NCBI GenBank assembly: GCA_009377475.1
Contig: WHTY01000022.1
Span: 1 to 52,833, forward strand
DNA: 52,833 nt
Direction: 5' to 3'
From: Actinophytocola sp.
GTDB lineage: Bacteria > Actinomycetota > Actinomycetes > Mycobacteriales > Pseudonocardiaceae
Under the pieces are notes generated by a model that was given only the letters and a program-made list of their open reading frames with translations, ran no database searches and was not told the origin of the DNA. This document shows, piece after piece, positions 7,933 to 15,540 of the stretch. The position numbers were made by a program, and so were the translations under genes. Position 1 is the first letter of the stretch; every line of letters begins with the position of its first letter.

Positions 7933-8643
7933 CTACTCGGGCTCGGTAGCCCATATATCCGCGTGGGCATCGGCGCGTTCGTGCGCGGTTCGGCCAATCT
8001 GGAGATAGAACCGGTCGGCTTGGTAGATCTCGTCCGGTGTTGTCGTGCCGCTGCGGCGGCAGATGAGTATCGGGACGCCTTCGGGGATCGCGTAGTGGAA
8101 CATCTCGGTAGGGGTCGGCATCCGCACCACGATCCGGTCGCCGTCACCGAGTTCGATGGGCTTGAGATCATCGGGGGAGGCGACAAAGTGCTTTTCGCCC
8201 CAGCTACGGATCAGGCCGCGACCCCGGAGGATGGCGAGTGCTTTTCGGATGGCGAAGCTGCTGTATCCGTAGCACTGGCATAACGCGACCTCGCGAGGGA
8301 GGAAGTCGCCCGGCCGCAGCAGCCCGCTCGCGATTTCCTTGCTGATGAAGTCGACCAGCTCCATGTACCGAGGCGCTGAGGCCACCTCGTCCTTGTTGCG
8401 GACGCCGTGTTCTTCTTCGAACACGTCAACCAGGTCGATCCGCAGCCCGGTAGCGAGATCAGGCAGTCGTGCTGACGCTATGGAGTAGACGCCGGTTTCC
8501 AGGTTGCTGATAAAGGAGCGGTCCATGCCACTCATGCGCGTCACGTCGCCCTGGGTGAGTCCTTGTTCTTCCCGCAACCGCTGTATCCGACGCCCGAACT
8601 CACGCTGCCGTTCTCTCTCCCGCTCGGTTCGCTTCCGACTCAT
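7933..8643 (-). CDS. XRE-GntR fusion transcriptional regulator
   Basis: The 236-residue protein joins two DNA-binding modules. An XRE helix-turn-helix (about 17-72, RRIQRLREEQGLTQGDVTRM) is followed by a GntR winged helix (about 90-155, with LLRPGDFLPREVALCQCYG) and a C-terminal tail of about 75 residues that may be a reduced UTRA-like domain. pSAM2-type elements encode a GntR repressor, KorSA, in a similar region, so this is a candidate master repressor. The double DNA-binding layout is unusual. Its ATG overlaps the stop of the XRE gene upstream (ATGA), so the two are coupled. Confidence 0.78.
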   Translation of the reverse strand: MSRKRTERERERQREFGRRIQRLREEQGLTQGDVTRMSGMDRSFISNLETGVYSIASARLPDLATGLRIDLVDVFEEEHGVRNKDEVASAPRYMELVDFISKEIASGLLRPGDFLPREVALCQCYGYSSFAIRKALAILRGRGLIRSWGEKHFVASPDDLKPIELGDGDRIVVRMPTPTEMFHYAIPEGVPILICRRSGTTTPDEIYQADRFYLQIGRTAHERADAHADIWATEPE

Positions 8644-8927
8644 ATCGGGTCCCCGGTCTGTTGGTCGCCACTGATGGCGGCGACGTAGCGCACGAAGCGG
8701 TCGCGGACGAGGGCATCGGCATGATGTAACGAGGTATCGAGCAGTGCTTGGCTCACACTCCGTGGCTGTACTGGCTTGGTGGTGTTCTCCCAGTTGGAGA
8801 TGGCGCGATCACTGACGCCGAGGTGGGCGGCGAACTCGCGCACGCTCATGCGCCGCGCCTGTCGCAGTGCTCGGATCTCGGTGGCCGTCCAGTCGGTCAC
8901 CGTGATTTCGTGGTCGTCCGTGCCCAC
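8640..8927 (-). CDS. XRE-family HTH regulator (95 aa)
   Basis: The protein has an XRE helix-turn-helix around residues 14-65 (TEIRALRQARRMSVREFAAH, then SDRAISNWENTTKPVQPRS). GTG 8927 is chosen because GAGGAAG lies eight bases upstream; longer in-frame starts would run into the preceding gene. It is translationally coupled to the XRE-GntR gene by a 4-base overlap. The pair probably forms the repressor system of the element. Target sites could be the GGACGT repeats near 6040 or the palindrome at 9943, neither proven. Confidence 0.75.
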   Translation of the reverse strand: MGTDDHEITVTDWTATEIRALRQARRMSVREFAAHLGVSDRAISNWENTTKPVQPRSVSQALLDTSLHHADALVRDRFVRYVAAISGDQQTGDPI

Positions 8928-8958
8928 GATCGGCGCTTCCTCGAGTGGTTCATGCCGG

Positions 8959-9393
8959 TTAGTCGGTCGGGTTGTCGCCGAGCCATCGCGGAGGTGCTGC
9001 GGCCTTGAGGGCAGCCACGGCGGCGCGGCGGTGATCGGCGTTGTCGCTGGTGATGCCGTCGAGAACCTCGCGCCACTGCCGATGCGGCAGCACTGCGGCA
9101 TCAACCAGGCGGCGTGCGGTTTCTTGGTGCTTGGCGTCGCGTTCCCTGGCCAGTTCCTCGTGGCGGGTGATGCAGCGTTGCAGCCCCTCGACCATGCGGG
9201 TGGCGATGTCAGTGGAGATCGCGATCGGGTCGGTGTCGGTGTCGGTGTCGGACGCGAGCGCGATGACTGGCTCGCGGGCGGTTTCGGTGGTCAGGATGCC
9301 GACCCGCAGGGCGACGCGATCGTCCGGGTAGTGGGCGTCAGCCCCGTGCAGGTTGGTCGTCTCGGCATGCCAGGCGCAGTGCAGGCAATACAT
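8959..9393 (-). CDS. Hypothetical AICE protein with N-terminal CxxC
   Basis: This 144-residue protein begins MYCLHCAWHAETTNLHGADA, giving a CxxC plus His residues that could bind zinc, then has an acidic helical body. ATG 9393 follows TTAGGAGCCCTT. Its C-terminal half (ETARRLVDAAVLPHRQW) resembles that of the upstream neighbour (AAARELVDAAVLSRDEF), and both contain an RVGI strand, so the two are probably diverged duplicates. Function is unknown. It lies in the minus-strand regulator operon, 31 bases before the XRE gene. Confidence 0.6.
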   Translation of the reverse strand: MYCLHCAWHAETTNLHGADAHYPDDRVALRVGILTTETAREPVIALASDTDTDTDPIAISTDIATRMVEGLQRCITRHEELARERDAKHQETARRLVDAAVLPHRQWREVLDGITSDNADHRRAAVAALKAAAPPRWLGDNPTD

Positions 9394-9401
9394 AAGGGCT
9401 C

Positions 9402-9839
9402 CTAAGACTCGGCTGACGACTGCGCACCCGCATCGGTGTGCCAGCTGTCCGGTGCGCACGCGGACAGGATGTCCGCGATGGCTTCAACGTTGCCGTCCTT
9501 TTCGACGGCCGCCTTCATCTGATCGAACTCGTCACGGCTGAGTACGGCGGCGTCGACCAGCTCCCTAGCTGCGGCTTGTCGCCATTTCCGCAGCCGCCGA
9601 ACGTCGTCACGGTGGGCCTTGACGCTCCAGTCGAGCAGTCCGGCAAGCTCGCGAGCCGCGTGTTCATCGATCAGTATCGGCCGCCCACCGGAGGTACACA
9701 GGGCGATGGAGCCCGCATCAGGATCACCGTTCGGCCGGTAGATACCGACCCGGATAGTCACCGGGTCCGCCGACTCGGGATACGTCCCGTGCTCCTCCCA
9801 AAAGTCCGGCCAGCCGTCGTAGGGCAGGTCATCCATCAT
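9402..9839 (-). CDS. Hypothetical AICE protein, paralogue of its neighbour
   Basis: This 145-residue acidic protein starts at ATG 9839 behind GGAGG. It shares with the next gene an RVGIY/RVGIL strand and a C-terminal helix ending RELVDAAVL, but lacks the CxxC. No catalytic motif is visible. It heads the minus-strand operon running through both XRE genes to the HD gene, and a divergent control region lies upstream. Confidence 0.6.
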   Translation of the reverse strand: MMDDLPYDGWPDFWEEHGTYPESADPVTIRVGIYRPNGDPDAGSIALCTSGGRPILIDEHAARELAGLLDWSVKAHRDDVRRLRKWRQAAARELVDAAVLSRDEFDQMKAAVEKDGNVEAIADILSACAPDSWHTDAGAQSSAES

Positions 9840-9942
9840 CGCCGACCTCCGTTGCCGATAAATGCCCTGGTCGTGTGTAACCCGATGACCGGGGGCGTTG
9901 TTGTCTTTAGGCGGTCGACAGTACCGAGTATGCGAAGATATG

Positions 9943-9954
9943 TGAAGGCCTTCA
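9943..9954. promoter_or_regulatory. Perfect 12-bp palindrome TGAAGGCCTTCA
   Basis: The palindrome lies about 100 bases before the leftward operon start (9839) and 26 bases before the rightward small gene (9980), inside a divergent intergenic region. Its position suits an operator for an element-encoded repressor. It is inferred from symmetry only. Confidence 0.45.
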
Positions 9955-9979
9955 TAGGTCTCATGATAGCTTTATGGGT

Positions 9980-10144
9980 ATGGCGAAGGCCGTGTATGTG
10001 CGTGATCAAGACGTCGAGCTATGGGAGCGCGCAGAGCGGTACGCCCGTGGTCAACGACTCACGATGTCGGCTCTGGTGCTGACCGCACTTGAGCGGTACC
10101 TGACTGAGGTCATCGAAGAAGACGACGAGAGCAGCAACCGTTAA
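9980..10144 (+). CDS. Small ribbon-helix-helix-like protein (54 aa)
   Basis: The protein reads MAKAVYVRDQDVELWERAER and continues with a helix ALVLTALERYLTEVIEEDDE. A short strand followed by two helices fits a CopG/Arc-like ribbon-helix-helix DNA-binding protein, a type common in AICEs. An in-frame ATG at 9974 would add two residues. No strong ribosome site is visible. The gene stands alone on the plus strand and may be a copy-number or transfer regulator. Confidence 0.6.
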   Translation: MAKAVYVRDQDVELWERAERYARGQRLTMSALVLTALERYLTEVIEEDDESSNR

Positions 10145-10212
10145 ACGTGATTGGCCGAGGTGTTCCAGACTGTAACCGGACACACGCCCCAAAACCTGCT
10201 CAACTGTGTTGT

Positions 10213-10257
10213 CTCGGGTGATGCCTGACGTTGCGGTCCCGGGTGATGCTTGACGTC
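10213..10257. repeat. Direct repeat, possible insertion-sequence end remnant
   Basis: Two near-identical copies occur: CTCGGGTGATGCCTGACGTT (10213-10232) and CCCGGGTGATGCTTGACGTC (10238-10257). Paired repeats of this type are reminiscent of the ends of IS481-like elements in actinobacteria, but no transposase or second end is present. It could equally be a regulatory repeat of the AICE. Confidence 0.35.
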
Positions 10258-10352
10258 AGAGCTAGGAAACGTAGGTCATGGCCGCCCGTTGTAGTGGGCC
10301 GCCGGATCGATGATCTCGCATGTTGGCACTGAGCATGGGTCACACTGACTGT

Positions 10353-10499
10353 GTGGCGAAGAAGCAGGCAGCTGGCGTCTACTGCCGCAATTGTGGTGTT
10401 CGACTGCGGCAGGTCTTCGGTCACTGGGTTCACGTGCGTGTCATTGGTCCTGTGCCGTGCGGTCGACCGGAGCCGGAGGAGGGGCCTCGATCTGGCTAG
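10353..10499 (+). CDS. Possible small zinc-ribbon protein (48 aa)
   Basis: A short reading frame from GTG 10353 gives MAKKQAAGVYCRNCGVRLRQ, then a WVH motif and a later Cys. The CxxC pair with basic residues resembles the tiny zinc-ribbon proteins found in actinobacterial mobile elements. No clear ribosome site precedes it, and the rest of 10145-10672 shows no other convincing gene. Confidence 0.42.
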   Translation: MAKKQAAGVYCRNCGVRLRQVFGHWVHVRVIGPVPCGRPEPEEGPRSG

Positions 10500-10672
10500 A
10501 TCGCGGCTGTTGCGCGGGGGTATTGGGCTTCCCAACTGCGGACGGGATGGGCGGTGGTGCGCTGATAGGTGCGTTGCCCGCGACCACGTGAACAGCTAGG
10601 ACCCTCCGGCAGTAGTGGTCAGCAGTGAGGAACATGGCGCGAATAAGCTACTAGGTCCTACGCTGAGCATCG

Positions 10673-11251
10673 ATGGCATGGGAGTGGTTGGCCCCGGTGG
10701 GCACAGTGATCGCTGCGGGGATCACAGCTGGTTTCGGTGGTTGGGCTGGCGGTCGACTTGCACGCCGGACTCAAACGGAGCAGCACAAGTTCGAGCGCGA
10801 GAAAGCTGTCGTTAGTCGGGGCCGCGAAAGGGCAGACGAGGCGATCACAGCACTCAGGTTCCTACAGAGGCACCGGGCTGAGGTCGCGAACTGGAGCAAT
10901 CCCGCTCCGGAAGGTGAACTCAGTCAAGTTCAGGACGAGTATGAACGTCTCGGCCGCGCGATTGAGTACCTGTCGGAGGGTTCCGTTCGAGATCAGGTTG
11001 AGCTGTTATACGGGGCAATCGGTGACGCCTTCATCGTGGTTGGATTCGGCGAACATGAATTCAACGATGCTGAACAGATGATCTGGAGCGCCTGCCGTGA
11101 GGGTGTGACTATCCTAGGTAGATACATCCGGGACGAGCCAACCCCGCAATACTCAGATTTCCTCAAGGCTTTACGTCAGGCCTACGACAGCGCACATGAT
11201 GATTTTGAGCAGTACAGCCATTGGCTACGCGAACCGGAGCGAGACGCTTAG
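10673..11251 (+). CDS. Membrane-anchored coiled-coil protein, unknown function
   Basis: The 192-residue protein has one N-terminal transmembrane segment (about 7-28, LAPVGTVIAAGITAGFGGWA), a charged stretch likely to form a coiled coil (30-70) and an alpha-helical cytoplasmic domain. Its base composition is less GC-rich than the chromosome. The ATG has no ribosome site, but TACGCT (10659-10664) ends eight bases upstream, suggesting leaderless translation. As the last cargo gene before the attachment site it is a typical accessory gene. Membrane-anchored helical proteins of this design occur in phage-defence islands, but no specific match is visible. Confidence 0.68.
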   Translation: MAWEWLAPVGTVIAAGITAGFGGWAGGRLARRTQTEQHKFEREKAVVSRGRERADEAITALRFLQRHRAEVANWSNPAPEGELSQVQDEYERLGRAIEYLSEGSVRDQVELLYGAIGDAFIVVGFGEHEFNDAEQMIWSACREGVTILGRYIRDEPTPQYSDFLKALRQAYDSAHDDFEQYSHWLREPERDA

Positions 11252-11820
11252 CTCTACCGACCATGGCGTAATGATCGCGTGAGAACTTTCTGTACGTCGT
11301 CAAGCCGCCCTGCCGGGCGGAGCGCGCGGCCCGAACTGGCGCGCGGTCGGCTGGGTCGCTCCGCTTGGCCTCCCGCGCAGGAACGCCGTCGGGCACGCGC
11401 GCACGAACACGGCAGAGCGGACGCGACAGTACGAAAGGCACCGGGCAGACGAGCGCCGGTGCGGTTGGGAAGCTCCATCCCCGCGATGGCCGCATGGTCA
11501 AAGCCGGAGCGACCACGGTCAACCCCGCTGCGCGCCGATCCCGCTCCGCACGCGGCTTGCATACGTACGGTCACGCTGAGTCCGTCGACGGGGGAGCGGG
11601 ATCGGTTACAGGGTTGACCGCGACCACTCCGGCCATGGGCGGCTGAGGATCGCGGGGATGGGGGCGACTGGGCTGAGCGGGTCACCTTCGTCGGGCGGCC
11701 TACTGACATCCATTTCTGACATCAGCCGTGGCGGACAAGCCTGGACGATGATGGTTGGGCATGGCGAACTCGATGGTCGAACATCCAGCGCAACCCCACG
11801 TCACCTCATCACACCACCTA
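11252..11820. other. Gene-free right end of the element, GC-rich and structured
   Basis: No convincing gene is seen in this 570-base stretch: several overlapping frames are open only because of high GC, and none has a ribosome site or a recognisable protein. It contains a perfect hairpin CCGCCC-TGCC-GGGCGG (11305-11320), closely spaced GCGCGC-rich repeats to about 11360, and two CTGACATC copies (11702-11728) near the attachment site that might be integrase arm sites. Such a region could hold the transfer locus or single-strand origin. That is inference. Confidence 0.4.
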
Positions 11821-11863
11821 ACTGTTAACCGAAGGGTTGCTGGTTCGAGTCCAGCCGGGGGAG
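11821..11863 (+). repeat. attR: 3' part of tRNA-Asn (anticodon GTT)
   Basis: The 43 bases run from the anticodon loop (ACTGTTAACC, anticodon GTT) through the T-arm (CTGGTTCGAGTCCAG) to the acceptor strand and discriminator G. The 5' half of the tRNA is absent upstream, so this is the duplicated 3' segment left by integration, not a functional tRNA. The intact gene is expected on the other side of the element, left of this window. Confidence 0.9.
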
Positions 11864-11867
11864 CACC

Positions 11868-11890
11868 AGCCCAGGTCACAGACCTGGGCT
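11868..11890 (+). terminator. Rho-independent terminator of the tRNA-Asn locus
   Basis: A perfect 9-bp stem, AGCCCAGGT and ACCTGGGCT, with loop CACAG is followed by TTCGTT. It sits three bases after the tRNA 3' end and would have terminated the original tRNA-Asn transcript. Confidence 0.85.
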
Positions 11891-11993
11891 TTCGTTGTAT
11901 TTGGGTCCACGCGGCACGCTGCGCCGCATAGTGCTTCTCCGCGAGAGCACACCGCAGCGTGCCATGTACTTGAAGCAGGCAGTGGCGTCGTCA

Positions 11994-12347
11994 CTACATT
12001 TGCAGCACGATGAGCGTGATGAACGTGGCTACGATCGCGGCAGTCACGACCGCAACCGTAGTGGTTACTCGCCAACCAAAACCTGCGACAGCGATGCCGA
12101 CAGCGAAGGGAATCGTAACCAGGACCGTCGTTGCGGCGGCGAACAACACGCCAGCCATCGGTTGTGGGCGCGGCTCACCACACGGAGCCGTGACACAACC
12201 CGCGAAATTGAACAGAGCCATCAGCCCGGTCATGAGCACCGGATAGGCCACGATCGCGGCGAGCGTGATACAGGCAAGGAAGCCCACCAGCGGTCGGCCG
12301 CGCGGTTGCGGTTGTTCCTGCCAGGCAGCAGGACCTGCCGTACCCAT
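11994..12347 (-). CDS. Small membrane protein, three transmembrane helices
   Basis: The 117-residue protein has a proline/glutamine-rich N-terminus and three hydrophobic helices (LVGFLACITLAAIVAYPVLM, then one near GVLFAAATTVLVTIPFAVGI, then TTTVAVVTAAIVATFITLIV). ATG 12347 is preferred because GGGGGAGT precedes it by about seven bases. No family is recognised. It is the first chromosomal gene after the attachment site and stands alone. Confidence 0.65.
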   Translation of the reverse strand: MGTAGPAAWQEQPQPRGRPLVGFLACITLAAIVAYPVLMTGLMALFNFAGCVTAPCGEPRPQPMAGVLFAAATTVLVTIPFAVGIAVAGFGWRVTTTVAVVTAAIVATFITLIVLQM

Positions 12348-12565
12348 CGGTTTACTCCCCCTCATCCGTCCCCAGACGTCAACGCATCGATCCGATTCCA
12401 CCGATTGTCGGAGTGCGTCGGTTACAAACGGCTCGTCGCTGTTGTCGTTTTGTCACGATACGCCGTCAAGGCCACTAGATCGACATGTCGAGGTGTCCAG
12501 GCGACGCGAAGGCAGCCGGAAGTCGCCAAGTTGTTGATCTGCTGTGTGGGTGGACGCGGGGCCGT

Positions 12566-13030
12566 TCAGGGTGTATCTGGAACCGGCGCGCCGTGCTCGA
12601 GGTACTGCGGACCCGGCGACCGAACAGCAGACCGGATGCGTCGTGCGAGGCGGTCAACCGTGACCGTGCCGAGCTGATCGAGCGCCACGTAACGCGCTGC
12701 CGCGATCTCGTCGTCGCGGAAGACGAATGCCGTGTCGGCCGCGAGCCTGGGTCCCTCGAACAGGAACAAGAGCTTGTCGCCTTCCTCATCGGACGGTGCC
12801 CAGTCGACGGCGAGCAACCTTCCGATCGGGACGTCGAGTCCGAGCTCCTCGCGCACCTCGCGCCTCGCCGCGGCGTGCGGAGATTCGCCGGGTTCGACGT
12901 AGCCACCGGGGATCTCCCAATGGCCCTTGTAGGTGGTGCGCAGCATGAGCACCCGCGAGTCGTCATCGGTGACGACCACGCCTGCGGCGACACGGGGTGT
13001 TGCCACCGCGAAGTCCCGCTGATCAGCCAC
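12566..13030 (-). CDS. Nudix hydrolase (chromosomal)
   Basis: The 154-residue protein has the full Nudix box GYVEPGESPHAAARREVREE (residues 43-62) and continues LG. It is predicted to hydrolyse an X-linked nucleoside diphosphate. A preceding GGHW/EIPGG core and a short C-terminal extension fit MutT-like enzymes. It starts at GTG 13030 with no ribosome site but TACGCT (rc, 13037-13042) six bases upstream, consistent with a leaderless mRNA. It is divergent from the Tat-exported gene. It is not closely related to the AICE Nudix protein. Confidence 0.85.
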   Translation of the reverse strand: MADQRDFAVATPRVAAGVVVTDDDSRVLMLRTTYKGHWEIPGGYVEPGESPHAAARREVREELGLDVPIGRLLAVDWAPSDEEGDKLLFLFEGPRLAADTAFVFRDDEIAAARYVALDQLGTVTVDRLARRIRSAVRSPGPQYLEHGAPVPDTP

Positions 13031-13185
13031 AGCGGCAGCGTACTGCAGCCCGCAGAACTCGAGCGTGACGCGCGAACAACGCCTTCGTGACGAGGGTCAC
13101 CTTATCGTTCCCGGCGTTTCCGGCCGCATCGTTCGGTGACCGCCACGGCACCGGCTCTGGCCGCCGTAACAGAAAGGAGCTCGGA

Positions 13186-13853
13186 GTGGCGTACGACAAC
13201 GAGAACGCGAAGGCAGAGCAGGAGGAAGGCTCTGGCCTCTCACGGAGGAACCTGGGACGAGTCCTCGGTGCAGGCGCGATGACCGCTGGGTTCGGCGCGA
13301 TGGCTGCCGGGTTCGGTCCTGCGGCGCTCGCCGCGACCAACGCGGCTGGTGAGATCATCGATGGCGGCGCCGGTATGCACGGCACCATGGCGACCGCCGG
13401 CATGCTGGCCACGGCCACCGTGCAGAACGACTTCGTCAGCTGTGGTGTCGGTGCGATGGCGATGGACGCCGCGTTGATCCGGCAGTTGCCGGGCATGGGC
13501 ATGCTGGGCGGACTGCCGATGATGGACGGCTCGTCGGGGCCGTTCGCGATGCTGATGTACTCGCTCGATGTCGCCTCGTACGACATCGACCGCCCGGACG
13601 GCAAGGTCATGGCCAGGGGCATGATGCGGTCGATCACCAACATCGGTGGCGTGACCGTCGAGGACGCCACGCACGAGTTCCTCGCCGTCGGCATCGACGG
13701 CCGCGAGGTGACGAACGACCGGGTGAGCGTCAACTTCACGACGCCGTTCTGGACCGTTGGCACGAACCGATGGCGACGCCGTCGCAGTATGTCGCCGGCT
13801 GGTCGGCGTTCGGCGGCGAGTTGCTGGTCGGCTCGATGAACGTCCGCGCCTGA
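13186..13853 (+). pseudogene. Tat-exported protein of unknown function, frameshifted near 3' end
   Basis: From GTG 13186 (AAGGAG upstream) the protein has a twin-arginine signal, SRRNLGRVLGAGAMTAGFGA, with an AxA-like cleavage region near residue 50. The mature domain contains Met-rich stretches (AMAMDAALIRQLPGMGMLGG) and beta-strand-like segments, with no known family recognised. The frame is lost near 13767: the sense reading resumes one frame over as MATPSQYVAGWSAFGGELLV and ends at TGA 13853, implying one missing base in an AACC run. It lies just upstream of the haloperoxidase-like gene, on the same strand, and may be functionally paired with it. A sequencing error is a real alternative. 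Confidence 0.72.
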
Positions 13854-13866
13854 GAACGTGCCGCTC

Positions 13867-13901
13867 ACGGTGGCCAGGATGCGTCGCGTCGTGGCCACCG
13901 T
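13867..13901 (+). terminator. Stem-loop after the Tat-exported gene
   Basis: Perfect 10-bp arms ACGGTGGCCA (13867-13876) and TGGCCACCGT (13892-13901) with a 15-base loop lie 14 bases after the stop. The pyrimidine-rich TCTCCCC follows instead of a T-run, as is common for actinobacterial terminators. Confidence 0.6.
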
Positions 13902-13980
13902 TCTCCCCGCTTCCTGACGACTGCCTCTCCGGTCCGCGCGGACCGCTGTCCCCATTCTTCGCTAGACGGGATGTTCTGCC

Positions 13981-15473
13981 ATGCCCCGAGGACGCAAATC
14001 CAGACTGCTCCCCATCGCGGCCACGGCCGCGGCCGTGATGGTTGCCGCGACTGCCGGTGGTGTCGTGCCCCTGGCCCACGCGACCGGCCCCACCGCCGAT
14101 TCCGCCAAGGACACGGTCGTCGTTCGATGGAACGACGTCGTGCTCGACGCGATCGCCGAGTCCAGCCTTGGCCCGCCCATGATCGCCCGAGCCACCGCGG
14201 TGGTGCACACGTGCGTGTACGACGCGTGGACGGCCTACCAGCCGATCGCCGTGGGCACGCAGCTCGACCTGGGAGAGAAACGGCCGCTGTGGGAGTGGAC
14301 AGCGGCGAACAAACGCGAGGCGGTCAGCTACGCCGCCTACACCGCCGCCGTCGATCTGCTGCCCGATGCCAAGGCGCGGTTCGACGCCCTGCTGGCGGAC
14401 CTTGGCTACTCGACGTCAGCGATGTCGACGGCCGCGAGGACCGGGGTGTCCGCCTGCAACGCCGTGCTCAGCTTCCGCCACCATGACGCGTCGAACCAGC
14501 TCGGTCATCTCGGCGGCGGCCCTTACGGGGACTACACCGACTACGAGCCGGTCAATGACCCGATGGTGGTCAGCGAACCGCTCGATCCGGCGACGATCAC
14601 CGACCTCAACCGCTGGCAGCCGCTGATCTATCCAGGCCGGGACAGCGACACGGTCAAAACGCAGCACTACATCGCCCCGCAGTGGGGACACGTCACGCCG
14701 TTCGCGCTGACGTCGTGGGACCAGTACGAGATCGAGCCGCCCGCGAAGTACGGCACGGAGGAGTTCGTCGCGCAAGCCGAGGAGATCATCCACTACGCGG
14801 CCAACCTGACCGACCGGCAGAAGGTGATCGCGGAGTACTGGGCCGACGGTCCCGGCACCTCGCAACCGCCGGGACACTGGGCGCAGATCGGCGAGTTCGT
14901 GTCCCGGCGGGACAACCACACCCTCGACGACGACGTCAAGCTGTTCTTCGCGCTCACCAACGCCGTCGTCGACGCGAGCATCGCGTCGTGGGGCAGAAGC
15001 GCTACTTCGACTACGTCCGGCCGATCACCGCGATCCGCTACCTTTACCACGACAAGTCGATCCCGTCGTGGCACCGCGCGGGCGAGGGCCCGGAGATGAT
15101 CGACGGCGCGGAGTGGACGCCGTACCAGCCGACGTGGTTTCCCTCGCCGCCGTTCGCCGAGTACACGTCGGGGCACAGCGCGTTCAGCGCGGCCGGGGCC
15201 GAGGTGCTCAAGCAGTTCACCGGCAGCGACTACTACGGCGGGTCGGTCACCATTCCCGCTGGCTCCTCCAGCGTGGAACCGGGCGTGGCGCCGCGAACCG
15301 ACATCACGCTGAGCTGGGACACCTTCTCGGCGGCGTCGGACGAGGCGGGCATGTCGCGCCGCTACGGCGGCATTCACTTCCGCGCTGCCGACCTGAACGG
15401 TCGCAGCGTCGGACGCGAGGTGGGCCGCAACGCCTGGCTCAAGGCCACCCGTTATTTCCTCGGACTCGGGTGA
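13981..15473 (+). pseudogene. Vanadium-dependent haloperoxidase / PAP2-superfamily protein, frameshifted
   Basis: The product has a Sec signal peptide (about 1-35, LLPIAATAAAVMVAATAGGV) and an alpha-helical domain of the vanadium haloperoxidase family. Signatures include KRYFDYVRPITAIRYLY, FAEYTSGHSAFSAAGAEVL (phosphate/vanadate-binding histidine) and SRRYGGIHFRAAD. The frame breaks at about 14990-14993 in a GGGG run: the first frame degenerates after ASIASWG, and the second continues with QKRYFDY to TGA 15473. One missing G would restore a protein of about 497 residues. Such secreted proteins may halogenate or dephosphorylate substrates outside the cell. Its intact reading on both sides suggests a recent mutation or a sequence error. 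Confidence 0.82.
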
Positions 15474-15493
15474 CCGCGACCACCACGCACGCC

Positions 15494-15537
15494 GTCTCCC
15501 CTAGAGTTGCGGGCACCATCGCAACTCTAGGGGAGAC
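15494..15537 (+). promoter_or_regulatory. 18-bp perfect inverted repeat covering the ribosome site of the DGPF gene
   Basis: Arms GTCTCCCCTAGAGTTGCG (15494-15511) and its exact complement (15520-15537) flank the 8-base spacer GGCACCAT. The second arm contains GGGGAG, the ribosome-binding site of the gene starting at 15541. Folded in RNA it would sequester that site; as DNA it is a strong dyad operator. It could also terminate the haloperoxidase transcript (stop at 15473), though no T-run follows. The symmetry is certain; the function is inferred. Confidence 0.75.
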
Positions 15538-15540
15538 GCC

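Larger units (their letters stand above)
1..11864. mobile_element. Integrated AICE-type element (tRNA-Asn site), left end damaged
   Basis: The segment has the gene set of an actinomycete integrative and conjugative element: tyrosine integrase, small excisionase, RepSA-like initiator, FtsK/TraB-like DNA translocase, small membrane proteins and a regulator block with a Nudix protein, as in pSAM2-like elements. The right boundary is the 3' part of a tRNA-Asn gene (11821-11863), the usual target. The left boundary is not seen as an att copy: integrase homology stops near base 125, suggesting a deletion or rearrangement there, and the element may extend beyond base 1. It is probably unable to excise unless an integrase is supplied in trans. 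The type is clear; the exact left end is not. Confidence 0.85.

Noticed and set aside
10200..10535. A 111-residue minus-strand frame in the gene-poor part of the element
   Set aside because: No ribosome site, no recognisable fold, and it overlaps the better-supported zinc-ribbon frame and the direct repeat.
11818..12075. A short minus-strand frame ending SPGWTRTSNPSVNS over the tRNA fragment
   Set aside because: That sequence is the known artefact of translating tRNA T-arm sequence; the DNA is attR plus a terminator.
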